Source of the DNA: an uncultured Collinsella sp.
GTDB lineage: Bacteria; Actinomycetota; Coriobacteriia; Coriobacteriales; Coriobacteriaceae
Reading direction: 5' to 3'
Assembly (NCBI GenBank): GCA_900751695.1
Contig: CAADSS010000078.1
Coordinates: 1-39,815 of the forward strand
DNA length: 39,815 nt
This document shows, piece by piece, positions 15,995-23,619 of the stretch (the first letter of the stretch is position 1; each line of letters opens with the position of its first letter). The notes below the pieces were generated by a model. It ran no database searches. It was given only the letters and a program-made list of their open reading frames with translations, and was not told where the DNA came from. A program made the translations under genes and the position numbers.

Positions 15995-16789
15995 ATGCTC
16001 GTTTATGTTCGCGGCGCAGGCGATATCGCCACGGGCGTGGCTGCTCGTCTGGTGCGCGCCGGCGTGTCGGTCGTCATGGCCGATATCGCGGTCCCCACGT
16101 GCATCCGTCGCACGATCAGTTTTTGCGAGGCCATTCGCTTGGGCGAGGTCGAGGTCGAGGGCATTCGCGCCCGCTTAGCGCAGACGCCGGCCGAGGCGCT
16201 TGAGATTACCGAGGCGGGGGATGTCGCCGTGGTGGTGGACCCCCAGGCACAGATGCTCGGTGAACTTAGGCCCGCGGCCGTGGTAGACGCGATTCTGGCC
16301 AAGCGCAATCTGGGCACCACGCGCGACATGGCTCCTGCCGTCATCGCGGTAGGGCCGGGCTTTACCGCACCGGTTGATTGCGATGCCGTGGTCGAGACTA
16401 TGCGCGGTCATTTCCTCGGCCGCGTCATCACCCAGGGCTCACCCCAGCCCAATACGGGCGTGCCGGGTATCATCGCCGGATATGGCAAGGAGCGTGTTAT
16501 CCACAGCCCTGCCGCCGGTGTGTTTAGGTCTGACCGCGCGATCGGCGACATCGTGAGTGCTGGCGACGTGATCGGGTATGCGGGTGATACGCCCATGTTC
16601 ACGCAGATTGACGGCTGCCTGCGCGGCCTTTTGGCAGACGGCGTCCAGGTCACCGAGGGCTTTAAGTGCGCCGATGTCGACCCGCGCGGCGATGCCAGCT
16701 ACATCAAGTATATTTCGGACAAGGCGACATCGGTCGGCGGCGGCGTGCTCGAGGCGCTTGCCATACTCACCGACGTTTTTAGGGGATAG
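15995..16789 (+). CDS. yqeB: YqeB (EF2563 family), selenium-dependent molybdenum hydroxylase system protein
   Basis: The 264-residue protein begins with a Rossmann-type VYVRGAGDIATGVAARL (about 3-19) and continues with the family pattern RRTISFCEA and VAVGPGFTAP. YqeB proteins co-occur with selenium-dependent molybdenum hydroxylases and are believed to help in selenium or cofactor insertion; the biochemical activity is not established. GGGAGGTG lies nine bases before ATG 15995. Only nine bases separate it from xdhC, so both are cotranscribed, consistent with a shared maturation role. Confidence 0.88.
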   Translation: MLVYVRGAGDIATGVAARLVRAGVSVVMADIAVPTCIRRTISFCEAIRLGEVEVEGIRARLAQTPAEALEITEAGDVAVVVDPQAQMLGELRPAAVVDAILAKRNLGTTRDMAPAVIAVGPGFTAPVDCDAVVETMRGHFLGRVITQGSPQPNTGVPGIIAGYGKERVIHSPAAGVFRSDRAIGDIVSAGDVIGYAGDTPMFTQIDGCLRGLLADGVQVTEGFKCADVDPRGDASYIKYISDKATSVGGGVLEALAILTDVFRG

Positions 16790-16798
16790 GAAGCGACG

Positions 16799-17842
16799 AT
16801 GGAAAAGCTCGATGTGGCGAATGCTGCGCTTGGCGCTCTGAAGGCTGGTAGGACGTGCGAGCTCGTGGTCGTGGCCGGCACGGCGGGGTCGTCGCCGCGC
16901 GGCGTGGGCGCCTGGATGGCTGTTTTTGCCGACGGTAGCCAGGCGGGCACCATCGGTGGCGGCAAAATCGAGCTCTTTGTGCTGGGCGAGGCCCGCGAGC
17001 TGCTGGCTGCGGAGCAGTCGCGCCTGGTCCGCTACACCATGGGCGGCGAGAACTCCGATACCGGCATGATTTGCGGCGGAGCCATCTGCCTGTGTTATCT
17101 GCACCTGGACGCGACCCAGGCGCCGTTGTTCCAGTCGGTTGCCGACGTCTTGGCGTATCGACGCATCGGCGACTTCGTCATCGACTTTGAGCCGTTTATC
17201 GCAAGCGCGCTCGAAAGCGACGCTGCCGAATACCATGGCGAGGAGTCGCGCCGCACCATTGTGGGTTGCCCCGGGCTTTCGCTGGTGGAGGAGGGGAGTG
17301 AGGTCACCTACACCAACGCCTCCTCCGAGATTCCTCCCGCGCACATCGAGACGCTCTGCCCCGAGGGCCTGACCTACATCTTTGGCTGCGGACACGTGGG
17401 CGCCGCGACGGCGCGCGTGCTCACGGCGGCGGGCTTTGCCGTCGTGGCCTGCGACGATCGCCCCGGCACGCTGACGCCCGAATGGGTGCCCGGCGTCTAC
17501 GACCGTCGCCTGGTCGATTACAAGAACCTAGACGAGCTGTGCCCCATCGGCCCGCGCGACTTGGTGGTCGTGGCCACAGCAGGCCACAAGTCCGATATCG
17601 ATGTGGTGATTCAGGCTATGCGCGCCAAGCCTGCCTATTTGGGCTGTCTGGGCTCGCGTCGCAAGACGGCCTTTGTGCGGGCCCGCTTGGAACAGGAGGG
17701 CTTTACGCAGGAGCAGATCGACGGGCTGCACCTGCCGATCGGCGTTGCCATCGAGGCGGAGGATCCCGAGGAGATCGCCATCTCCATCGCCGCCGAAATG
17801 ATTCACCTGCGCCGCACCAAGCTCGTCCCCCGCAAGCGCTAG
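16799..17842 (+). CDS. xdhC: XdhC/CoxI family molybdenum cofactor insertion protein
   Basis: The 347-residue protein has the XdhC_CoxI N-terminal part, with GTAGSSPRGVG (about 28-38), TIGGGKIE (about 51-58) and MICGG, then a C-terminal Rossmann domain starting at YIFGCGHVGAAT (about 194-205). XdhC proteins bind the molybdenum cofactor, promote its sulfuration and deliver it to xanthine dehydrogenase-type enzymes. AGGAAG lies before ATG 16799. No hydroxylase subunit is encoded in the window, so its client lies elsewhere. Its end is followed by a large inverted repeat and then, unexpectedly, by rplE. Confidence 0.92.
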   Translation: MEKLDVANAALGALKAGRTCELVVVAGTAGSSPRGVGAWMAVFADGSQAGTIGGGKIELFVLGEARELLAAEQSRLVRYTMGGENSDTGMICGGAICLCYLHLDATQAPLFQSVADVLAYRRIGDFVIDFEPFIASALESDAAEYHGEESRRTIVGCPGLSLVEEGSEVTYTNASSEIPPAHIETLCPEGLTYIFGCGHVGAATARVLTAAGFAVVACDDRPGTLTPEWVPGVYDRRLVDYKNLDELCPIGPRDLVVVATAGHKSDIDVVIQAMRAKPAYLGCLGSRRKTAFVRARLEQEGFTQEQIDGLHLPIGVAIEAEDPEEIAISIAAEMIHLRRTKLVPRKR

Positions 17843-17859
17843 TCGCATCCCCATATATG

Positions 17860-17926
17860 AGTTGCGGTGAAATAGTCCCTAGATAAGCCCGGCGGGCGGT
17901 CAGCCAGGAACTATTTCACCGCAACT
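17860..17926. repeat. 21-base-arm inverted repeat after xdhC
   Basis: The left arm (17860-17880, starting AGTTGCGGTGAAATAG) is complementary to the right arm (17906-17926) at 20 of 21 positions, with a 25-base spacer. It lies 17 bases after the xdhC stop and could terminate that transcript. The spacer is itself GC-rich with short complementarity (CCCGGCGGGC). It looks like a dispersed palindromic element rather than a standard terminator, as no U-tract follows. Confidence 0.8.
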
Positions 17927-18019
17927 GCCATTTCGGTCCCCTAGGACACATATGTGCGGGGGAGTTGTGGAGTTGTGCAGGCAGACGAGGTTTTTCTGGA
18001 AATACGCTCCCGATGCGCG

Positions 18020-18102
18020 TATAGTACCGATTGTTTTGTCGGCTCCTGCTGCGTCGAGTCCAAACCGCGAAATGCCATGAGCGGCGCGGATGCAGCCAGG
18101 AG
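18020..18102 (+). promoter_or_regulatory. Candidate rplE promoter and structured leader
   Basis: TATAGT at 18020-18025 is the best -10 box in the 320-base gap; no good -35 box is visible. Downstream, CTCCTGCTGCGTC (18043-18055) pairs with GATGCAGCCAGGAG (18089-18102), 13 pairs with one bulged base and one G-U, enclosing an inner CCGC/GCGG helix (18065-18084). A folded leader before a ribosomal operon is a typical place for autoregulation by a ribosomal protein. No known leader class is recognised. Confidence 0.4.
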
Positions 18103-18162
18103 GCACGAGGACAACCCACCGTGGCCACGCCCCGTGCTTAAAACCCCAAGAAGGAGTGAACA

Positions 18163-18720
18163 ATGGCAGAAGAGAAGTATGTGCCGCGTCTGAAGACCAA
18201 GTACAACAACGAGGTCAAGCACCAGCTTCAGGAAAAGTTCCAGTACGAGAACGTCATGATGATCCCCAAGTTTGAGAAGATCGTCGTGAACATGGGTGTC
18301 GGCGAGGCCGCTACCGATTCCAAGGCCATCGACGGTGCCGTGCGCGACCTGCGCGCCATCACCGGCCAGCAGCCGATGATCACCCGTGCCCGCAAGTCCA
18401 TCGCTACCTTCCGCCTGCGCGCTGGTATGCCGATCGGCTGCAAGGTTACCCTGCGTGGCGACCGTATGTGGGAGTTCTTCGATCGTCTGACCTCCGTCGC
18501 GATCCCCCGTATCCGCGACTTCCGCGGCATCTCCCCCAAGAGCTTCGACGGCCGTGGTAACTTCTCCATGGGCGTCACCGAGCAGCTCATCTTCCCCGAG
18601 ATTGACTTCGACTCCGTCGATCACCAGCGTGGTATGGACATCACTTTCGTGACCACCGCCAACACCGATGAGGAGGCCAAGGCCCTTCTGGACGCCTTCG
18701 GTTTCCCGTTCAAGAAATAG
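18163..18720 (+). CDS. rplE: 50S ribosomal protein L5
   Basis: The 185-residue protein is L5, which binds 5S rRNA and contacts the P-site tRNA and S13. The family signatures KIVVNMGVGEA (about 39-49), ITGQQP and RGISPKSFDGRGNFSMG are intact. AAGGAG lies before ATG 18163. In nearly all bacteria L5 follows rplN and rplX; here the preceding gene is xdhC, so rplE is the first gene of the ribosomal run. It is followed after 79 bases by rpsN. Confidence 0.98.
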   Translation: MAEEKYVPRLKTKYNNEVKHQLQEKFQYENVMMIPKFEKIVVNMGVGEAATDSKAIDGAVRDLRAITGQQPMITRARKSIATFRLRAGMPIGCKVTLRGDRMWEFFDRLTSVAIPRIRDFRGISPKSFDGRGNFSMGVTEQLIFPEIDFDSVDHQRGMDITFVTTANTDEEAKALLDAFGFPFKK

Positions 18721-18735
18721 GTTCACCTGCCCTAT

Positions 18736-18765
18736 AAGCGCCGTTCCCACAAGGGGGCGGCGCTT
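18736..18765 (+). other. Intercistronic hairpin rplE-rpsN
   Basis: AAGCGCCG pairs with CGGCGCTT, and the surrounding GTTC/GAAC (18721 and 18771) can extend the stem. No U-tract follows. It probably stabilises or modulates the operon mRNA between L5 and S14. Confidence 0.5.
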
Positions 18766-18799
18766 GGGGCGAACAATACTCTATGTGAGGAGGATATAA

Positions 18800-18985
18800 G
18801 TGGCTAAGACATCGATGATCGTCAAGTGCAATCGCAAGCAGAAGTTCTCTACTCGTGAGTACACGCGCTGCCAGCGCTGCGGCCGTCCGCACTCTGTGTA
18901 CCGCAAGTTCGGCCTGTGCCGTGTCTGCTTCCGTGAGCTTGCACTCAAGGGCGAGCTTCCCGGCGTTAAGAAGGCCAGCTGGTAA
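18800..18985 (+). CDS. rpsN: 30S ribosomal protein S14, zinc-binding (type Z)
   Basis: The 61-residue protein is the short zinc form of S14, which helps assemble the head of the 30S subunit. The zinc ribbon cysteines are C24, C27, C40 and C43. Translation starts at GTG 18800, with GAGGAGG about seven bases upstream. The zinc form in the main operon is normal for Actinobacteria and Firmicutes. Confidence 0.97.
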   Translation: MAKTSMIVKCNRKQKFSTREYTRCQRCGRPHSVYRKFGLCRVCFRELALKGELPGVKKASW

Positions 18986-19104
18986 GTCACTACCAGCGTT
19001 TCAAGCATCCGTTTGGAACAGGGAAAACGCGCTAGTTAGGCTTTGCCGTTAAGGGCGGCGAAGAACCAAGAGCACGTGTTCATCAAGAACGAAGGAGAAT
19101 CTGT

Positions 19105-19503
19105 ATGAACCTTACAGACCCGATCGCAGATATGCTTACGCGCATCCGTAACGCTAACTCTGTGAACAAGGCCACGGTCTCCATGCCGAGCAGCAAGAAG
19201 CTCGTCGAGATCGCTCGTGTTCTGCACGAGGAGGGCTACATCGAGGGCTACGATGTCGAGGACACCGTGCCCCAGAAGACTCTGCACATCACGCTTAAGT
19301 ATGGTCCCAAGAAGGCTAAGGTCATCAACGGCATCCGCCGCATTTCCAAGCCGGGCCTGCGTAAGTACACCGGCGTTGCCGACATGCCCCGCGTCCGCGG
19401 TGGCCTTGGTACCGCCATTATTTCCACCAGCCATGGCGTTATGACCGACCGCGATGCTCGCAAGCACAACGTCGGCGGCGAGATCATCGCTTTCGTCTGG
19501 TAA
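19105..19503 (+). CDS. rpsH: 30S ribosomal protein S8
   Basis: The 132-residue protein is S8, a primary binder of 16S rRNA helix 21 and, in many bacteria, the translational repressor of the spc operon. Start MNLTDPIADMLTRIRNAN and the C-terminal TDRDARKHNVGGEIIAFVW are standard. GAAGGAG precedes ATG 19105. The 119-base gap from rpsN contains no obvious promoter. Confidence 0.98.
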   Translation: MNLTDPIADMLTRIRNANSVNKATVSMPSSKKLVEIARVLHEEGYIEGYDVEDTVPQKTLHITLKYGPKKAKVINGIRRISKPGLRKYTGVADMPRVRGGLGTAIISTSHGVMTDRDARKHNVGGEIIAFVW

Positions 19504-19536
19504 TTCGCTCGGTAGGTAGAAGGAAAGGAGATCACC

Positions 19537-20073
19537 GTGTCTCGTATCGGTAATAAGCCTGTCCAGATTCCCGCCGGAGTCGAAGTGGCAGTCAACGGCA
19601 ACAACGTTGTCGTCAAGGGCCCCAAGGGCCAGCTCGAGCTCGATGTCTTTGAGAAGCTCGCTATCAACGTCGAGGACAACGTCCTCACCGTTTCCCGTCC
19701 CGACGACGAGCGTGAGACCCGTGCCCGCCACGGCCTCACCCGCGCTCTCATCCACAACATGGTTGTTGGCGTTTCCGAGGGCTTCGAGAAGAAGCTCGAG
19801 CTCGCCGGCGTCGGTTACCGCGTGCAGCAGAAGGGCAAGAACCTCGAGTTCTCCCTGGGCTTCTCGCACCCCGTGATCGTCGAGGCTCCCGAGGGCATCA
19901 CCTTCGAGGTTCCCGACAACACCCACGTGAACGTCAAGGGTATCAACAAGCAGCAGGTCGGTCAGATCGCCGCTGAGATCCGCGGCCATCGTCCTCCCGA
20001 GCCTTACAAGGGCAAGGGTATCCACTATGTTGGCGAGCACATCCGCCGCAAGCTGGGTAAGGCCGCCAAGTAG
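19537..20073 (+). CDS. rplF: 50S ribosomal protein L6
   Basis: The 178-residue protein is L6, which binds 23S rRNA near the factor-binding centre. It begins SRIGNKPVQIPAGVEV after the initiator and ends with the two-fold repeat region containing RPPEPYKGKGIHY. The start codon is GTG 19537 with AAAGGAG upstream. Length and motifs are standard. Confidence 0.98.
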   Translation: MSRIGNKPVQIPAGVEVAVNGNNVVVKGPKGQLELDVFEKLAINVEDNVLTVSRPDDERETRARHGLTRALIHNMVVGVSEGFEKKLELAGVGYRVQQKGKNLEFSLGFSHPVIVEAPEGITFEVPDNTHVNVKGINKQQVGQIAAEIRGHRPPEPYKGKGIHYVGEHIRRKLGKAAK

Positions 20074-20098
20074 TCGTAACCGACTCACTCGCATAAGA

Positions 20099-20120
20099 CC
20101 AGCACCCCGTTAGGTGCTGG
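20099..20120 (+). other. Intercistronic hairpin rplF-rplR
   Basis: CCAGCACC pairs perfectly with GGTGCTGG over a six-base loop in the 75-base gap. The next bases are CAAGATCAAC, then CTTTTTAGGAG, which leads into the rplR ribosome binding site. It may act as a partial terminator or processing site. Confidence 0.45.
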
Positions 20121-20148
20121 CAAGATCAACCTTTTTAGGAGTTTACGT

Positions 20149-20517
20149 ATGAACAAGCATAAGGCGAAGCTGGAAGGCCTCAAGCGTCGTCAGCGTCGTG
20201 TTCGCGGCAAGGTCTCGGGTACCGCCGAGCGTCCGCGTCTTCGCGTGACCCGTACTAACGCCAACATCTATGCCCAGATCATCGACGACAGCAAGGGCTC
20301 CAGCCTGACGCTCGTCTCCGCCTCGACCCTCGAGGCCGAGTTCAAGGGCACCCACACCTCGAACAAGGAGGCTGCGGAGAAGGTCGGTCAGCTCGTTGGC
20401 AAGCGTGCCATCGAGGCCGGCATCACCAAGGTCGCTTTCGATCGTGGTGGCCGTATCTACCATGGCCGCGTCAAGGCCCTCGCCGACGGTGCTCGTGCCG
20501 CCGGTCTCGAGTTCTAG
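20149..20517 (+). CDS. rplR: 50S ribosomal protein L18
   Basis: The 122-residue protein is L18, which binds 5S rRNA together with L5. RPRLRVTRTNANIYAQIIDD and FDRGGRIYHGRVKALADGAR are conserved. ATG 20149 follows TTAGGAG. Its stop codon forms part of the rpsE ribosome binding site (TAGGAGG), so the two are translationally coupled. Confidence 0.98.
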   Translation: MNKHKAKLEGLKRRQRRVRGKVSGTAERPRLRVTRTNANIYAQIIDDSKGSSLTLVSASTLEAEFKGTHTSNKEAAEKVGQLVGKRAIEAGITKVAFDRGGRIYHGRVKALADGARAAGLEF

Positions 20518-20531
20518 GAGGTATGTAGCAC

Positions 20532-21056
20532 ATGGCTCGTAATCAGAAGCAGCAGCGCGAGGCCTCCGAGTTCGAGGAGCGCGTCGTTTACATCAACCGC
20601 GTGTCGAAGACCGTCAAGGGTGGTCGTCGCATGAGCCTCGTCGCTCTCGTCGTCGTTGGCGACGGCAAGGGCAACGTCGGCGTTGGCATGGGCAAGTCCG
20701 CTGAGGTGCCCATGGCCATCTCCAAGGCGTCTCTCGATGCCAAGAAGAACATGTTCCACGTGCCGGTGACCGATCAGGGCACCATTCCGCACGAGGTTCT
20801 CGGTCACTTTGGTGCCGGTCGCATCATCATCAAGCCCGCTGTCGAGGGTACCGGCGTTATCGCCGGCGGCGCTGTGCGTCCCCTCTTCGAGCTTGCTGGC
20901 ATCAAGAACGTCCTGTCCAAGTCCCTCGGTACCGACAACGGCCTCAACATCATCAAGGCTGCCGTCGAGGGCCTCAAGGAGCTCTCCAGCCCTGAGGACG
21001 TCGCGGCTCGCCGTGGCCTGACGGTCTCCGAGATGTTCGTCGGTAAGGAGAACTAA
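20532..21056 (+). CDS. rpsE: 30S ribosomal protein S5
   Basis: The 174-residue protein is S5, involved in decoding accuracy and mRNA unwinding. The double-stranded RNA-binding-like N-domain (EFEERVVYINRVSKTVKGGRR cut short here) and the central GNVGVGMGKSAEVP and VIAGGAVR motifs are present. AGGAGG overlaps the end of rplR. The gene ends two bases before rpmD. Confidence 0.98.
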   Translation: MARNQKQQREASEFEERVVYINRVSKTVKGGRRMSLVALVVVGDGKGNVGVGMGKSAEVPMAISKASLDAKKNMFHVPVTDQGTIPHEVLGHFGAGRIIIKPAVEGTGVIAGGAVRPLFELAGIKNVLSKSLGTDNGLNIIKAAVEGLKELSSPEDVAARRGLTVSEMFVGKEN

Positions 21057-21058
21057 GC

Positions 21059-21241
21059 ATGGCTGACACCATCAAGATCAAGCAGGTCCGCAGCACCAAC
21101 GGTTGCAAGCAGGACCAGGTCCGTACTGTCCGTGCCCTCGGTCTCCACAGGATCCGCGAGGTTCGCGAGATTGCTGACAACGAGTCCGTCCGCGGCATGA
21201 TCTTCAAGGTCAAGCACCTTGTCGAGATTGTAGAGGAGTAG
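21059..21241 (+). CDS. rpmD: 50S ribosomal protein L30
   Basis: The 60-residue protein is the bacterial L30, a small 23S rRNA binder. IKIKQVRSTNG and the RALGLHRIREV segment identify it. It starts two bases after the rpsE stop, and the ribosome binding site lies within rpsE (GGTAAGGAG). Some bacteria lack this gene; here it is intact. Confidence 0.97.
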   Translation: MADTIKIKQVRSTNGCKQDQVRTVRALGLHRIREVREIADNESVRGMIFKVKHLVEIVEE

Positions 21242-21244
21242 CAA

Positions 21245-21694
21245 ATGCAGCTTCACGATCTTACTCCCGCGCTCGGTTCCACCAAGAACCGCAAGCGCGT
21301 CGGCCGTGGCAATTCTTCGGGTCACGGCACCACTTCTGGCCGCGGCCAGAAGGGCCAGGGTTCCCGCTCTGGCGGCACCAAGGGTGCCGGCTTCGAGGGT
21401 GGCCAGACTCCGCTGGCTATGCGCCTGCCCAAGCTTCCGGGCTTCCGCAACCCCCGTCGTATCGAGTACACCGCTGTTAACGTTGAGCGTCTCGAGCGTA
21501 AGTTCGAGGACGGCGCTGTGATCGACGGTGCCGCTCTTAAGGCCGCTCGCATCACCAAGAGCGAGTTCGAGCCCGTCAAGGTGCTCGGCAATGGTGAGCT
21601 CACCAAGAAGTTCACGGTCAAGGTCGACAAGGTCAGCGCTTCTGCGCAGGCCAAGATCGAGGCCGCCGGCGGAAAGGTCGAGCTGCCGTGCTAA
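21245..21694 (+). CDS. rplO: 50S ribosomal protein L15
   Basis: The 149-residue protein is L15, a late-assembly 23S rRNA binder. The long basic, Gly-rich N-terminal extension (KRVGRGNSSGHGTTSGRGQKG) is typical, and the C-terminal globular part is complete. ATG 21245 lies three bases after the rpmD stop. Its end overlaps secY by seven bases, suggesting coupled translation. Confidence 0.98.
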   Translation: MQLHDLTPALGSTKNRKRVGRGNSSGHGTTSGRGQKGQGSRSGGTKGAGFEGGQTPLAMRLPKLPGFRNPRRIEYTAVNVERLERKFEDGAVIDGAALKAARITKSEFEPVKVLGNGELTKKFTVKVDKVSASAQAKIEAAGGKVELPC

Positions 21695-22974
21695 ATGGTC
21701 TTAAGAATGCTTTCCGCATCAAAGAATTGCGCGAAAAGATTCTTTTTACCATAGCTATGCTCGTCGTGTACCGCATTGGTGCGCACGTTCCTGTGCCCGG
21801 CATTCCCTTCCAGGGGATGCTGGGCCTTTTCTCGACCGATAACAATTCGGTCGCCGCAGGTGCTATGGCCCTCCTGAATCTTTTCTCTGGCGGCGCTTTG
21901 AGCTATGTGTCGGTGTTTTCGCTGGGCATCATGCCTTACATCACCAGCTCGATCATCCTCCAGATGCTCCAGGCCGTCGTGCCTTCCCTGCATGAGCTTG
22001 CCCGCGAGGGCGAGGTCGGTCAGACCAAGATTACGCAGTATTCGCGTTACCTCACCCTGGCTCTGGCAATCCTCAACTCCGTGGGTTACCTCTTCCTCTT
22101 TAAGAGCTTCGGCATCAGCTTTAATGGCGCCGGCGCTCCCGAGATCATCTTCGACCTCATGATCGTCGGTACGCTCACTGCGGGCGCCATGCTGATCATG
22201 TGGATTGGTGAGCTCATCACCCAGCGCGGTATCGGCAATGGCATGTCGCTGATCATCTTCGCGAACATCATGGCCGGTCTGCCGCAGGCTATCTTCTCCA
22301 GCACTGAGGGCAACGCCGGTGGCATCATCACCATGGTGATCATCTGCGCCATCATCCTGCTGGTTATCCCGCTGATTGTTTTCCTTGAGCGCGGCCAGCG
22401 CCGCATCCCGGTCTCCTACGCCAAACGCGTCGTGGGCCGTCGCATGATGGGTGGCCAGACCACCTACCTGCCCATCAAGGTCAACACCGCGGGTGTCGTG
22501 CCGATCATCTTCGCTTCGGCGCTGCTGTACTTCCCGGCTCAGATTGCCGTGTTCTTCCCCGGCATCGGCTGGATCCAGGCAGTTGCCTCCGCGCTTTCGA
22601 CCGGTTGGCTCAACTGGGTGCTTAACGTTGTCCTCATCGTGTTCTTTGCGTACTTCTACACCTCCATGGTGTTCAACCCCGATGACACGGCCGACAACCT
22701 TAAGAAGCAGGGCGGCTTTATTCCGGGCGTGCGTCCGGGTAGGGCTACCGCGGCCTACATCAAGAACGCGCTCAACAAGATCACGCTTCCCAGCGCTGTC
22801 TTTTTGGCGCTCATCGCCATCGTGCCTTCGATCATCTTCTCCTTCACGGGTAACCATCTGATCCAGGCATTTGGCGGCACGTCCATCCTCATCATGGTCG
22901 GCGTCGTGCTCGACACAGTCGATAAGCTCGAAGGCCAGATCAAGATGTATGATTACGATGGATTCTTTAAATAG
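21688..22974 (+). CDS. secY: Protein translocase subunit SecY
   Basis: The 428-residue membrane protein is SecY, the channel of the Sec translocon, with the ten expected transmembrane helices. Conserved features include the plug/TM2 region following PGIPF, the GIMPYITSSIILQ segment, and the cytoplasmic loops around GQRRIPVSYAKR and RPGRATAAYI. The GTG at 21688 is in frame and overlaps the end of rplO; an ATG at 21695 is out of frame, so GTG is the start. GGAAAGG lies upstream. Location between rplO and adk is classical. Confidence 0.97.
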   Translation: MLNGLKNAFRIKELREKILFTIAMLVVYRIGAHVPVPGIPFQGMLGLFSTDNNSVAAGAMALLNLFSGGALSYVSVFSLGIMPYITSSIILQMLQAVVPSLHELAREGEVGQTKITQYSRYLTLALAILNSVGYLFLFKSFGISFNGAGAPEIIFDLMIVGTLTAGAMLIMWIGELITQRGIGNGMSLIIFANIMAGLPQAIFSSTEGNAGGIITMVIICAIILLVIPLIVFLERGQRRIPVSYAKRVVGRRMMGGQTTYLPIKVNTAGVVPIIFASALLYFPAQIAVFFPGIGWIQAVASALSTGWLNWVLNVVLIVFFAYFYTSMVFNPDDTADNLKKQGGFIPGVRPGRATAAYIKNALNKITLPSAVFLALIAIVPSIIFSFTGNHLIQAFGGTSILIMVGVVLDTVDKLEGQIKMYDYDGFFK

Positions 22975-22992
22975 GCTAGAGGAGGATTGCTC

Positions 22993-23619
22993 ATGAACCT
23001 CGTATTGCTCGGAGCTCCGGGTGCCGGTAAGGGCACCGTCGCACAGGAGCTCGTCGCCGAGTTTGGCGTCGCCCACATTTCCACGGGCGACCTGCTGCGT
23101 GCTGCCGTCAAGGGTGGCACCGAGCTTGGTATTCAGGCTAAGAAGTACATGGACGCTGGCGAGCTCGTTCCCGACCAGCTCGTGATCGACCTTGTCAAGG
23201 AGCGCCTTGCCGCCGATGACGCCCAGCAGGGCTTCATCCTCGACGGCTTCCCGCGCAACACCGCACAGGCCGTGACGCTCGATTCCGAGCTCTCCGCCAT
23301 GGGTCGCGAGATCGATTGTGCTCTTCTGGTCGATGTGGCCCCCGAGGTCATCATCGATCGTCTGTCTTCGCGTCGCACCTGCCGCGCCTGCGGTTACACC
23401 GGCACCGCTGCCGATGCCACCTGCCCCAAGTGCGCAGGCGAGATGTATCAGCGCGACGACGACAAGCCTGAGACCATCAAGAACCGTCTCGACGTCTACG
23501 AGAAGTCCACGAGCCCGCTCGTCGACTACTATCGTGGCCAGGGTCTGCTCAAGTCGGTCAACGGTGACCAGGCTCGCGAGACCGTGTACGGGGATGTCAA
23601 AGAGGCTCTCGGTCTATGA
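22993..23619 (+). CDS. adk: Adenylate kinase
   Basis: The 208-residue protein interconverts AMP + ATP and 2 ADP. The P-loop GAPGAGKGT is at residues 7-15, DGFPRN follows in the core, and the LID carries a zinc-binding site with C130, C133, C144 and C147, as in Gram-positive enzymes. ATG 22993 is preferred over the in-frame TTG at 22987, because GGAGG lies seven bases before the ATG. The stop overlaps the map start by four bases (ATGA), giving coupling. Confidence 0.98.
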   Translation: MNLVLLGAPGAGKGTVAQELVAEFGVAHISTGDLLRAAVKGGTELGIQAKKYMDAGELVPDQLVIDLVKERLAADDAQQGFILDGFPRNTAQAVTLDSELSAMGREIDCALLVDVAPEVIIDRLSSRRTCRACGYTGTAADATCPKCAGEMYQRDDDKPETIKNRLDVYEKSTSPLVDYYRGQGLLKSVNGDQARETVYGDVKEALGL

